Of a stretch of 64,000 nucleotides of DNA, positions 48,960-60,029 are shown one piece after another. The stretch is from Peromyscus leucopus (Eukaryota > Chordata > Mammalia > Rodentia > Cricetidae). Positions within the stretch are counted from its first letter, which is position 1. Each line of letters opens with the position of its first letter. Location: positions 57,903,334-57,967,333 of the forward strand of contig NC_051084.1 of the NCBI RefSeq assembly GCF_004664715.2, read 5' to 3'. The notes beneath the pieces are model-generated. The model was not told the origin of the DNA, ran no database searches, and saw nothing but the letters and a program-made list of their open reading frames with translations. Made by a program: the position numbers and the translations under genes.

Positions 48960-50470
48960 AATTCTAGAAGATTCCTCTACACTTGCTCTGAGGTGGTACC
49001 CCTTCCATGGTAATCATTTCTCTAACAGAGATCAGTTGTATAATTATCACAAAAATGGAATAGGTAATGTGTATTTAGGGAAAATGATACTCCCCCCACT
49101 TATATTACCTCTAAGATCCAAATATTTCCATAGGTCAAGCCAAATCATTTCTACTGTTATCTAGTTTTTTTCATTGTTTATTGTGCAGTATGTCCTCTTG
49201 TTGATGGACTTTTAGGGTGTAACTTTATGAGTAATGATAGCACAGACATTCTTACCTCACAAGGTCATTTACATTCATGTTTTGCTTTCATATCTCTTGG
49301 GTCATTGAGTTTCTTGTAGAGTTCATGCATCATTAACTTCAGTAAATACTGTCAAACAGTTTTCTCAAGTGGTTGTACCACTTTCTACCACCACATGAAA
49401 TATAGAAGAGCTGAAAACATTAATTGTTTGTCACATCCCCTTCAACACTTGGAGTGATAGTTCTTCAATTTTGGTCATTTAATGGAATCTCAGTAGTTTC
49501 CTCTACATCTCTCATTACTGGTGAGGTGGTACACCTTTGAATAGGTGAGTTGTTAATTTGGAGATTCTGTTTTGTGAAGTGCTTAAAAATTTTTTGAATG
49601 TATTGGAAATAAACTTTGTCGTCTTTTGCTCATTTTCGGGAGCTCAGGGTTGGTCCTGGATTCAGTACATCCTTGGATACTTTCTCCTTATGTGTGCGTT
49701 GCCTTCTCTCTTTAAGATGCATGAGTTAGAAATACCATCTCCTATTCTCTGGCTTGTCTTTTCACACTTCTGATCTTTTGATTAACACAAAACTTTTGAT
49801 TAACAAGTGTTTTAATTTAATGAAGCCCCATTTATCAATATTTTCTTTTGTCAGTAATTCTTTGTCTCTTTCAAGAAACCCTTGGCTTCTCCAAGTTCAC
49901 ACAGCTTTATGCTTACCAAACTTGCTTTATGTTTTGTTTTTCACATATATAATTTTCTCTAATTTCTGCATGCAGTATAAAAAAATCAAGATTCAATGTT
50001 TTCCTGTGTCAACATCTAATACCAGAACCCACTGATTAAAAAGGCCCTCCATCTCCCACTGGACTGCTGTGGTCGTTTGCAGTAAATGGAGCTACATGTG
50101 GAAGGGTCTGCGTTTGGACCTTCTATTCTGTTTGATTGGTCTGTCTTTCTATATGCACACCAATGCCATGTTAAAAGGATTCCTTATATCTCATGGTTTG
50201 CCTCCAAGTTATTGTTTAGCTTTACCTTTAGCTATTTTTGTTTCTTTGTTCTTCCATTTAAACTAGACAATGAGCTTGTCAGTTTTGAAACACACATGCA
50301 CACACACGCACGCGCGCACACACACACACACACACACAACAACACACACGCACACACACACACACACACCCTGACTGATCTATTGGAATTGGGATTTTAA
50401 TTGTCATTCAGAAAGAATATGTTATTTGCTTTATCCTTGCAAATTATATGATAGCATTACTTAAACCTTG
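48960..50470 (-). mobile_element. Old L1 (L1M-type) antisense remnant
   Basis: 'gttgatggacttttagggtg', 'aacagttttctcaagtggtt', 'ttgatttaacacaaaactt'-like sequence near 49780, 'aagccccatttatcaatatt', 'tgattggtctgtctttctat' and, after a CA array, 'ttggaattgggattttaatt' follow the antisense L1M order. No intact frame remains. Confidence 0.75.
50293..50370. repeat. (CA)n microsatellite with CGCG interruption
   Basis: ACAC arrays separated by 'gcacgcgcgc' and 'acaacaac'. Confidence 0.93.
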
Positions 50471-50944
50471 AGACCCTTCTAGTCAAATATGCAATGGTGA
50501 TTCCTTGTCACAACTCTAGGTCTGAGGTGTATTTGTCAACTGAAGGACTGAGGCATTCAGTAGTTATCTGGAAAATTCGAGGTTTTCACTTTCAGCCAAG
50601 CAGATGGTCAGTTTGGCCATAAGCAGTTTATTTTCTGTCTATACTATGAAGTTTAAGACACGAAACACAAACATAAATCTCGACGATGGAGAATTGAACT
50701 TGTGACTATACAGTGTAAAAGGTTTAATGTACTTAAGTATAGCTGCATTTTGTTGTACAATGGTGTGACTGGGAACGTGGGTGGCACCCTTGTCAGCATT
50801 ACTTCATATGTAACTCATTGTCTGAATTAGATTTAAATATGTTAGTTTGAGACTAATGTGTGCACATACATTACTACATTTCTATGATGTGGCTTCATTG
50901 GACATGTAAACTCACCGAGTAGAGATGATGGATGTCTGAGTAGT

Positions 50945-51100
50945 TGTGATAATAATAGCCAGCATCACTGTGTTCTCACCATGGGCCAGGCAATAGCCTA
51001 ATTTTTTTTATATGAACAAACATTAAATCTTCATAGAAATACTGTAGGATGGGGATCATCATCCCCAATTTCTAGAAATTTAATAAAATAGTTCAGTTTA
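50945..51100 (-). mobile_element. MIR SINE (ancient)
   Basis: 'gataataatagccagcatca' followed by 'accatgggccaggcaatagc', 'aaacattaaatcttcataga' and 'ggatggggatcatcatcccc' is antisense MIR order. It lies about 100 bases upstream of exon 3. Confidence 0.78.
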
Positions 51101-51206
51101 TTTTTATTTTCACTTCATCTTGTTTATGATTGTAGCATTCAACTTTATTTGGAAAAAGTAGGATGGGAATGTTAGTTCAAATCAATTGTGCTTGTCTTTT
51201 AAATAG

Positions 51207-51272
51207 AAACAACTTGCCCTGTACTGAGAATGGAGGGATATCAAGACAACAGAAACAAACTTGAAGTTTCCG
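51207..51272 (+). CDS. Col19a1: Col19a1 exon 3
   Basis: A 66-base exon: acceptor 'ttgtcttttaaatag' ending at 51206, donor TTCCG|GTAAGT at 51272/51273. The phase-1 G from exon 2 plus AA makes a Glu codon; 21 full codons follow, ending in phase 1, with no stop. It encodes TTCPVLRMEGYQ, then DNRNKLEVS, matching what I recall of human COL19A1, where a Cys-Pro-x-Leu-Arg, Glu-Gly and NKLEVS core lies at the same place. The rodent form seems slightly shorter in the linker after EGYQ. The Cys probably joins a disulfide of the N-terminal globular domain. The ATG at 51230 is internal, not a start. Confidence 0.9.
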
Positions 51273-51577
51273 GTAAGTATTCTTGGCTAAGTAGCACTTT
51301 GTGCAAAGTGTTCATTCATAGTGACCAAATGCTATGCGATGGCAGCCCTGTAAAAGACTTCTCTGGGGAGTGGGAATTCAGGGAGAGTAAAGTACGATAT
51401 TTCATTAAAGGAATAATGATTTCCCTATCTCTTTAGTATGGCTTATGGTGAACCCTCCATCCTCCCCACTTCCCAGGCAGGGGTGGCTCCACAGCCAGCT
51501 CATTGACTGCTCAGATGGAATGCTAGGTCTCCACCAAGCCAGAGATTTTATCCTCCTAACAGGAAGTTTTACCTAGG

Positions 51578-51635
51578 TGGTCCTGAGTGCTCCCTAGGTG
51601 GTCTCGAGTGCTCCCTAGGTGCACCTGAGTGCTCC
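51578..51635. repeat. Short imperfect tandem repeat (about 24 bp, roughly 2.5 units)
   Basis: 'ggtcctgagtgctccctagg' is followed by 'ggtctcgagtgctccctagg' and then by a third partial unit ending 'cctgagtgctcc'. It is a local duplication within intron 3. Confidence 0.85.
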
Positions 51636-51974
51636 TTTGCCAACATTACAAGTTAAGATCATAAGATCCATATAGAAATAGAAAGTAAATACTGCAGGCC
51701 AGGTGAAATACTGTCAGCAGTGTTCTCTGTTGTTTAACCTCGGGGTAACAATACCTCACCTTGGTGGAGAACAAAAGCTGTGTAAAAATCACAGAAGTTG
51801 GGCATTCTGTTGCAATTCTGAAAAGGGAAAAGAATATTTTTGAGATGTTTTAACATCCAGACGTAGCCATAATTTCAAGACTATTTTGGTGTAACATTTT
51901 TATATTTTTCTCTTTCTTTATATTTTCTTTTGTTATTAATGTTGCCTTTGCTGGTTTTGTTATTGCTGTTTTGT

Positions 51975-52100
51975 TTTTTGTTTGTTGGTTGGTTTTTTGA
52001 CAGGATCTCCCTGTGTAGCCCAGGTTGGCCTCAAACTCAGGATCCTCCTGCTTCAGCCTCCAAAATGTATCATAGGCATGTGCTGCTACCATACCTGGGT
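51975..52100 (-). mobile_element. B1/proto-B1 SINE
   Basis: 'ttttgacaggatctccctgt', 'gtagcccaggttggcctcaa' and 'tcctcctgcttcagcctcca', with 'cataggcatgtgctgctacc', is the antisense 7SL-derived monomer. Confidence 0.88.
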
Positions 52101-52760
52101 CAACATTCTTATTTTCCTTTTCCTTCCTCCCCTTCCTTTCCATATTCTCTTTCTGTTTTTCTCTAACTCTCTCATATATACATGATGATAACACACATAT
52201 TGCACTTGAATTCTAAGCATTTCCCCACATTCATATAATTCTCCTGAAGTATATATTTGTAAGAGGCTGTTTAGATTTGAAAAGAATGGCTACGATTTTT
52301 ATTCTGGCTATATTCTGTTTATACTTTAGAGATGGTACAATGAACTACCATGATAATTTGCTTAGGTCAATTTCTAAATTAAAGCAAAATGATAGTGCAT
52401 TCTTTTCCAACACCTGTGAGAAGCAAGGATGGTGGTTGGTGTACATTTGCAGTCTTAGCCCTGGGGAGGCTGAGGGGGGAGTTCTGCTGTGCAATCAGAC
52501 TAGGCAGAGACAAAAAGAACTATATTTATGAACCGTTCTTCAGAAAGATAGCTGTGCCTTCTACAGGCAAAGAAAATTTTATTTCCCTGTACCCCAAAAG
52601 GAAAGAATGCAAAAAAGAAATTAAGCGCCTTTGTTGATTTCAAATAGGAGGATTTTATTTTAAATCAATCAACCTGTGGATATGGATAACAAATTCCTGT
52701 TTAAAAATCAATATGTCTGTGAGTTTATTGCTGGGTTTAATAACACGTCACATTTTACAG

Positions 52761-52860
52761 GCTTTGATCTAGGAGAAAGCTTTGCTCTGAGGCATGCATT
52801 TTGTGAAGGTGATAAAACCTGTTTCAAATTAGGAAGTGCACTGCTTCTCAGAGACACTAG
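52761..52860 (+). CDS. Col19a1: Col19a1 exon 4: start of the N-terminal TSPN/LamG-like domain
   Basis: A 100-base exon. The acceptor AG is at 52759-52760 and the donor ACTAG|GTGAGT at 52860/52861. Phase 1 in gives Gly across the junction, then 32 codons, leaving phase 2. It encodes FDLGESFALRHAFCEGDKT, then CFKLGSALLLRDT. This closely matches my recollection of human COL19A1 (FDLGDSFSLRRAFC, DKTCFKLGSALLIRDT), the strongest single piece of identity evidence here. Two cysteines, in AFC and KTC, probably pair in the thrombospondin N-terminal-like module. The next exon, expected to begin an IKIFPKGLP-like segment, was not found to the right edge. Confidence 0.93.
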
Positions 52861-53733
52861 GTGAGTAAACTTATTCGTTTTCATTTTAACAAAACTACAA
52901 AAATTATTTTCTAAGGCTATTCCAAATTCTTGCTCAAAAATATAAATGCTCAGTAGTGCCCCCCCATGCTGCAATGACTATACGACTTATGTATTCATTA
53001 CTGATAAAACTCTGCAATCAAAACTTACTTGCATAAAGAAATAGTCTTTAGAAAATTAAATACATTTTTGGAGTAATCTTATTGGCATTAAGAGTAGACA
53101 TAACTGGTATCTGATTTTAAAAGTGAACTTTGAAATATAAGGTTCAACATAGATTCAGAGACAAAAGACGCTGCTGTATTTATTCCCATATATACTATGT
53201 TTTGTGGTAAATTAAAATAACAGTTGACCTTAGGTGCTTCCTCTATGTACCAAAATGTTTTGAAGGTTTTTTGTTATTTATTTCTTGTGTCAAACTTGAG
53301 CATCCTTGTGTGTAAATGCACCATTAAGGAAAAGCACCATAGTCCCCCTGGGTTTAGCATTCAGCATACATGTCTTTGTGTGAAGATGAATACAGCATGC
53401 ATGGATGTTCTCACTTTCGACACACATCTTATTGCTTATCCTCAGATTCTCCACATAGACTAAGCTCATAACTCATTTTCCCCTCTAGAAATGTTTCTTT
53501 TAAACTTCTTGTTTTGTGATGTTTTGGAAGACTTTAATTTAATAGCATTCTTCTGTTCATTTATTGATGAGAAATAAAGATGTTATGGAAGAGCATAAAT
53601 TGATATTGGAAGTATATCAAGAGTGATTGTCATGTGGGGTACTTTCATCAGGTACCATAAGGTATGGCTGTTCCAGTGACCCCAAGAGCAGTAGTTCCTT
53701 GCTTTTTTATGCATATGCTGTAAGGAAAAGCAA

Positions 53734-53789
<56 letters not shown>

Positions 53790-55315
53790 TGTAGGGAGGG
53801 AGGAAAGTTAACTACTGGTAGATAATATTTCTTAATAAGTTTAAGAAAGGCAATACATTCTGTTAAAGCATTAAGATGCATTATTTTTCTTGCCTATATT
53901 TTTTTTCTGTTGATTTAAATGCCTGTAAATCTGGTAATGTGAGGAAAGAATTGACTGAAATGAGTTATTTTAAATTCACTGGACTTGTACAAAAGCAGAA
54001 TAAGCTGATTTTAAAAGTACTGCCACTGTTAGGTGATGCTGTTCCCCCTTTGAGTTCACAGGATTATAAATGAATTGAAGTTTGCTTTCCAACCTTCGGC
54101 TTCAAATCACTCCCCAGTCTCTGGACAATCAATGAAAGCAAATTTTCTGGCTCTGCAGAGCGTAAGCCCAGGTTCCTCCACGGCAGGAAACTGGAGGGTG
54201 TCTGGTTAAGCTGACTACCGAGGGTCAAGTCGCTTGGCTCCTCTCCACTTACATTTCATTCACTGAGCCAAGTATGCTAGGATGCTTCTCTTGCATGATG
54301 CCATTTTGATTTTTCAGTGGGCCCGGAGTAAAGTTGCAGCTATTTATACATTTGTAAATAAGCTGCCTTGCGGAGTCAGCATGGGAAAAGGCAGATGCCG
54401 TTTTATATGGAAAATGAAAATGCTTTCTGTGCCTGAACTTGTTTTTTATTGTTCTGGCATATTCTACTTGACATTCATGAGGGAAGAAGCCTCGTGAATG
54501 TGGGGATTTAGAAACCTATTCAAGTACATTCAATATCTTCAGCCTGGCTTCCTGTCTGACACCCAAAATTTGCTCAAGCAAGGCTCTTCAAGATTTCCAT
54601 ACTTTTGCCTACCTATCTATATCTACATTATTGTACATTTAGAGGTCTATTGACTCAAGGGTGTCTTGAGAACTTGTTGAGTTTTTTTGTGATTTGAAAC
54701 TCCCATTCATGTCTTCAGTATTTTTTGAGCTAACAAAGGGTGAGTATTGGTGCTGTAAAAGATTCTGGGTGGCACACTAGTCGTCTGAATTATCTTTTCA
54801 GGGGAAGGTTTTTTCCCCTCTTAGGGTTCTAAGTCTTATTGCTAAAAAGAATTTAAGAGTGGACTCAAATGGAATCTTGAAGACAAATTCATTAGACTTT
54901 AAAAGAAAAACCCTCAGGGCGGCCAAGCTACCAGAGAAGCAGAATGTGAAAGAGAGAGAAAAGAGAGCCATGTTTTATGAAGCAGCATGGAGGTTAGACA
55001 CATGGCAAGGAGTAAGGAAGCCCAGAGTGTCAGGGAAAGTGTGCTGAGAGCACAAACACAGGGAAAGCCGCACTTTTCTGTGTAATTCAGGAAGGTGGGA
55101 AGACTGCACTCCGTAGGATACTGTGCTGTGGAGAGGAATCCGGGGGAAGGAAAAATACAGTATCTCACTAAGGAGAACATGCTCCACTTATCTCTTTAGA
55201 TTGGCTTAAGAGGAGCATACCTTCCTAGGAGCTAGACCTCGGACAGGTGGCTGATCTGGCCCAACTGGAGTGTCATGTCACCTCCAGGCCAGAGATGCTG
55301 TTCTCTTGAATGAAA
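52861..55315. other. Col19a1 intron 4, left part
   Basis: Largely single-copy apart from the TG array at 53737-53788. I looked for the next Col19a1 exon by its expected peptide and did not find it. Confidence 0.5.
53737..53788. repeat. (TG)n microsatellite
   Basis: About 26 perfect units. Confidence 0.97.
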
Positions 55316-55331
55316 GGAGTATTTCTCTTTT

Positions 55332-56972
55332 CTTTTGTTTTTAATGTAATACTTCATATTTTTATTCATTTTATATACCAACCAGAAATCCCCCTCTCAT
55401 CCCTCCTCCAGCTCCTCATCACCTCCCCTCCACCCCCCATGCCCACCCCACCGCATCATCCCCTCTTCCAACAGAGTAAGTTCTCCCATGGGCGGACAGC
55501 TAAGCCTGGTACATTCAGTTGAGGCAGAACCAAGCCCCTCCCTGCTTTATCAGGAGTGAGCAAGGTATCCTACAATAGGTACTGGGATTCAGAAAGCCAG
55601 CTCATGCACCAGGGATAGATCCTGATCACACTGCCAGGGGCCCCTCAAACAGACCCAGCTACACAACTGTCTCCCATATGCAGAGGGGTTTAGTCCGGTC
55701 CCATGCAGGTTCCACAGCTGTCAGTCTAAAGTTTGTGAGTTCCTTTGAGCTTGGTTCAGTTGTCTCTGTAGGTTTCCCCATCATGATCTTGACCCTCCTT
55801 GCTCATAGAATCCCTCTTCCCTCTCTTTGACTGGACTCCTAGAGCTTGGAGCTCACTCATAAGTGGATACTAGATATTAAAGCAAATGATAATCAGGCTA
55901 CAACCCACAGCTCCAGAGAAGCTAGAAAACAAGGAGGACCCTAAGAGGGATGTACAGATCACCTTGAGAAGGGGAAACAGAGGAGCTCTCCATGAATAAA
56001 CTGGGGATAAAGGGGCAATAGAGAGTAGGGGATAGGGATGAGAACATGAGGGAACAGGATGGTCGAGCTGGGGGAGGGATGGAATGGGAGAGCAATGAAA
56101 GAGATCTTTGTTTTTATTAAGAGATTTTTCCATTCATTTCACATATCAACCACAGATTCCCCTGTCCTCCCTCCTCCCCCCCCAATCCTTCCCCTGCAAC
56201 CCACCCCCTATTCCCACCTCCTCCAAGGCAAGGTCTCCCATGGGGACTCAGCAGAGCCTGGCACATTCAGTTGAGGCAGGTCCAAGCCCCCCCTCCCTGC
56301 ACCAAGGCTGAGCAAGTGTCTCACCATAGGCCCTAGGTTTCAAAAAGCCACCTCATGCACTGAGGACAGGTCCTGGTCCCACTGCCTGGGAGCCCCCTAA
56401 ACAGTTTAAGCTAAACAACTGTCTCGCTTATCCAGAGGGCCCAGTCCAGTACCATGCAGGCTCCTCAGCTATTGGTTCACAGTTCATGTGTTTCCACTAG
56501 TTTGGCCAGTTGTCTCTGTACTTTTTCCAATCACGGTCTCCATATCTCTTGCTCATAGAATCCCTCTTCTCTCTCATCATTGGACTCCTGGAGCTCCACC
56601 TGGGACCTGGCCATGAATCTCTGCATCTGCTTCCATCAGTCACTGGATGAGGGTTTTATGATGTCAGTTAGGGTATTCAGCCATCCAATCACCAGAGTAG
56701 GTTAGCTCAGGCACCCTCTCAACCATTGCCAGTAGTCTATGGTGGAGGGAGACATTATGGGGTAAGGGAGAAAACTGGTGCTAGGGAAATTTCCTGGAAT
56801 CCATAAAGATGACCCCAGATTAGACTACTAGCAACAGTGGTGAGGGGGCTTGAATTGGCCAACCCTGGTAATTAGATTAGTGAATACACTAATTGTCATC
56901 ATAGAGCCTTCATTGAGTAACTGATGGAAGCAGATGCAGAGATCCACCACTATGCACCAGGGGTATTTTTCT
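55332..56972 (-). mobile_element. Rodent L1 3' end with 5' inversion (twin-priming), interrupted
   Basis: The left part (55332-55853) is the L1 tail in antisense, from a T-rich end to 'tgactggactcctagagctt'. At about 55854 orientation switches: 'agctcactcataagtggata' to about 56104 and 56750-56960 are in sense and carry the part of L1 lying just upstream of that tail. The inverted segment stops near where the tail segment begins, as expected from twin priming in one event. Possible imperfect target duplication: GTATTTCTCTT near 55319 and GTATTTTTCTT at 56963. A second L1 tail interrupts it at 56106-56748. Confidence 0.75.
56106..56748 (-). mobile_element. Rodent L1 3' tail nested in the inverted L1
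   Basis: Antisense tail beginning 'tttgtttttattaagagatt', with 'caaggcaaggtctcccatgg', 'gactcagcagagcctggcac', 'caactgtctcgcttatccag' and 'gattggactcctgg'-like sequence, ending 'ccagtagtctatggtgga'. It splits sequence that is contiguous in related L1 3'UTRs. It looks less diverged than the copy at 55.35-55.85 kb, which agrees with a later insertion. Confidence 0.8.
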
Positions 56973-56979
56973 TAATGAA

Positions 56980-57700
56980 CCTTTTTAAATATTCTAACAA
57001 TACAAAGATGATAGTTCATAAATTTTGAGTTTCTATGTATTGTTGATCATAAAGTCATCACACTCAGAACTGGATTGGGAAATGGGGAATAGATTTCAAG
57101 GAATGAATTTTCTGATTTAGTATAGAATCTGATATGGCAAATCGCTCCAACTCTCGGGTTATTTATGTAGTGCTGTCTGGCATACTATGCTAGGGTGGAT
57201 TTTGAGGCCTTATTGAGTTCTGTAGACTTTTAGCACTATGACCCATTAGAGGAAAGAAAAGTGTGGGGAGTTCTAATGAGTTTCAGAACTGCAACTGTTC
57301 TGATTTATGATAAAAACTCTGGAAGCTGGTGGGTTTTGCATTTGAAGTGACACCTATGAAGAGGGGTAAACTGATGTTAATCATGAAAAATATCTAGATA
57401 CTAAGACTTTGAGAGCTAGACTAACATACTTTACTTTTTATTTATTTAACACATATGTCACTGGGTATGTTAAAAAAAACTTAGTCTTTTACAATGCTAA
57501 ACATATTCTACTTAGAATGAAATAAATATATTCTGATTTTTGTTCCCAAAATAAATCTCTAGTGAAAAGAAATCATCTTTCTCCATCTCCTTAATGAACT
57601 TGGTGGTTGCTTTATGAAAGCAGGGTTATATAGTTCCATACTTTTACATGGAAGTCAGGCATAGTCAATGAGAGTAGAATGGTGGTTTTGAGAGACCAGA
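56980..57700. other. Intron 4, single-copy
   Basis: No gene or repeat recognised. Confidence 0.4.
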
Positions 57701-57705
57701 AGAGG

Positions 57706-58058
57706 TGTATTAGTCACTTTTCATTGCTATAAAAAAACACCATGACTAACAAGGCTCGTGGAAGAAAGTTTATTTGGACTCACAGTTCCAGAGAGAGAGT
57801 CCATAATGGCTGGAGGGTGAGAGGGGAAGCATGACAGAAGGTGACTAGACCAGGGAGCCAGGAGATTACATATTCAAGAGCAAAACAGAAACTGAATAAA
57901 CTGGAAGTGGGCAAGGCTATGAACTCTCAATAAAGTCCCTCAGTGATTTACTTCCTCCAGCAAAGTTGAACCATCTCCATAAACAGCATTGGTATCTGGG
58001 GACCGAATGTTCAAATACTTGATCCTATGGGAGGATTCTTCTCACTTAAACTAGCACA
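57706..58058 (-). mobile_element. MT-type (MTC-like) MaLR solo LTR
   Basis: Begins 'tgtattagtcacttttcatt' with 'aaaacaccatgactaac', then 'aagtttatttggactcacag', 'gactgga'-type promoter-side sequence, 'gatttacttcctccagcaaa' and 'ctggggaccgaatgttcaaa', and ends '...cttaaactagcaca'. TG...CA ends are visible. Antisense solo LTR. Confidence 0.82.
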
Positions 58059-58059
58059 T

Positions 58060-58660
58060 TTGGGCAGCAGGAGGGATGGAGAGGATACCAAGTCACGGTG
58101 AGATAGGAGTAGCTCCTGGTGTTGGATAAATGTACATTGTACATTTCAAAAGGCTAGAGAAAAAGATTTTGAAAGATTCTCCATAAGGAATTGATGACCC
58201 ACTTGAGGTAATAAATACATTTAATTTCATTTTAATATCATTTAATTCATACATGTATCAAAAAATATATGACTATACCATCTAGGTATGATTTTTATAT
58301 ATCAGTTAAAGTCAACTTGAAAGATCAAAGGACAAGTAAAATTTTTATAGGGACTATGCTTGCAGTCCATTGAGAAGATGGAAGTATCAATGTATAATCA
58401 CCAAAAGCTAAGAAAACATCATGCAAATAAAGCCTGAACACGTCTCAAAGAAAGGGAAGAAGTAAGTAGAAGCTAGTCTAATTTGTGTTTTTTGTGTTTT
58501 AGACTTTTTAGGGGCCTCTGGAGTTTAACATCTCCCTTGGAATTCACCCTGAACCTGACTGGTGCTCTGGATAGCTTGTGTCAAAATTTACATCTTGTCT
58601 TTGCTAGTTTTGAATGATGGATCCTGTGAGCGTGGCTTTTCACATGGGCTTTTATACAAA
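58060..58660. other. Intron 4, single-copy
   Basis: Nothing recognised. Confidence 0.4.
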
Positions 58661-58667
58661 CTCAGAG

Positions 58668-58747
58668 TTTTTTTTTTAATTAATTAATTTTTTTCATTTA
58701 TCTTACATCCCAACTGCAGTTTCCCCTCCCTCCTCCTCTCCTCCAAC
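58668..58747 (-). mobile_element. L1 3'-terminal fragment
   Basis: T-rich start, then 'catttatcttacatcccaac' and 'tgcagtttcccctccctcct', which match the extreme antisense end of rodent L1 tails. Confidence 0.7.
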
Positions 58748-58749
58748 AT

Positions 58750-59320
58750 AACCTGTCATTAGTCAAACTCGGGCTTTTAGTATTAGAAATAGCACTACAA
58801 AATATGGGAAGGGGATTTTTCTCTATATGCATGATTATTTCCAAAAGACTGATGTTTAGAAATGAAAGCCATCTTCAGGGATCCTGATAGAGCACTAACT
58901 CTGTCCCATCATATTCATATCCATGTATACTTCGTATTCTCTGACGCCTTCTGTAGCATTAGGGCCCATGATTCTAAATTCATATGCATTGTTTTTTAAA
59001 CTTAAATTTCATGCAATTACAAATAGGAGCTAGAGTGTGTCTTCTAACTACCATAGGTGTTCCTAAATGGTTTTGTTCAGTGAAAGGATGAATAAGAAGC
59101 ATCATTAGTAAGTCCCAGAAATTCAGGCAATCAAGGCTTATTTCAGTCAACAAACATTGAGCATCCCATGACTCAGCACTGAAGGATGTTCCAGGCTTCC
59201 ACCGGTAAGGGATTTGGTCTGTTTTTCCTTCCTGGAACTTGTTAGAGAGATACAGAATACAAGGAAAGTTACACTTCCCTAAAAACTTTACAGATCTGTC
59301 CATTTCCCTACAAATGTCAT
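58750..59320. other. Intron 4, single-copy
   Basis: A 107-codon minus-strand frame (58980-59303) has no family similarity that I recognise. Confidence 0.4.
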
Positions 59321-59325
59321 GATTT

Positions 59326-59537
59326 CTTTTTTAAAAAAATATTTATTTTCATGTGCTTTTTTTTCTTTTCTTTCTTCTTCTTTTTTTTTTTTTTTTTTTT
59401 GTCTGTGTAGGGATGCACAGTCCTTGGAACTGTAGTTACAGACAGTTGTGAGCCACCATGTGGGTGCTAGGAATTGAACCTGGACCCTCTGGAAGAACAG
59501 TCAGTGTTCTTAACCGCTGAGCCATGTCTCCAACCTG
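59326..59537 (-). mobile_element. B3-type SINE
   Basis: 'gttacagacagttgtgagcc', 'accatgtgggtgctaggaat', 'tgaacctggaccctctggaa', 'tgttcttaaccgctgagcca' and 'tgtctccaacct' in antisense. It includes a T22-type run at about 59379-59400. Confidence 0.88.
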
Positions 59538-59649
59538 AATGTCATGATTTCATTTATCTTCACAACTGACACAGATTCCATCACGCCACATTTTCTTTAT
59601 CTGTTCCACTTCCCAGAGAAAAAGCAGGTCGATTCCACTTCTTAGATAT

Positions 59650-60028
59650 TGTCCACAGAATAGCAATAAACATGGAAAAGTTACATGAAGTGAAGTATCC
59701 CAGACTGAGAAAGGTGAACACCACCTATATTCTCTCTTATGCACATACATAGTAGAATATGTAAATAATATATGATAATTAATCTCTCTATATATAATTA
59801 TGAAATTATAAAGGGGACCATGAGTGGCAGAAAGTAAGGGAGAGGAAAATAAAGAGACGGTAATGGCATACATGTGACATGAGAAGGAGAAACGTTGCAT
59901 GGGGAGGGGACTTCCAGGAGGGGGCCAGGAGGATGGGGGAGGGAAGAGGAGGATGAGCATCAACAGGAACCAAGTATGTATGAAATGCCATAATGGACCC
60001 CATCACTTTGTATATCAGAAAGAAACAG
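59650..60028 (+). mobile_element. Rodent L1 ORF2 end and 3'UTR fragment
   Basis: 'taaacatggaaaagttacat', 'gaagtgaagtatcccagact', 'gagaaaggtgaacaccacct', then a purine-rich 'gggaggggacttccagga' block and 'aaatgccataatggacccca', a sense L1 3' end. Truncated. Confidence 0.7.
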
Positions 60029-60029
60029 C

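Larger units (their letters stand above)
51273..52760. other. Col19a1 intron 3
   Basis: About 1.5 kb, with a B1 near its middle. The only odd local structure is three near-identical units 'gagtgctccctaggtgg' at about 51580-51640. It ends with acceptor 'cacgtcacattttacag'. Confidence 0.7.

Noticed and set aside
51230..51436. Independent small protein starting at the ATG in exon 3
   Set aside because: The ATG is in frame with the spliced Col19a1 reading frame, and the open frame beyond 51272 is intronic read-through past a strong donor.
52425..52520. B1-like sequence with 'agccctggggaggctgaggg'
   Set aside because: Only one block matches, and the rest is too diverged to call a SINE with confidence.
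52676..52864. 62-codon open frame as a stand-alone gene
   Set aside because: Only the part after the acceptor at 52760 matches Col19a1. The upstream codons are intron.
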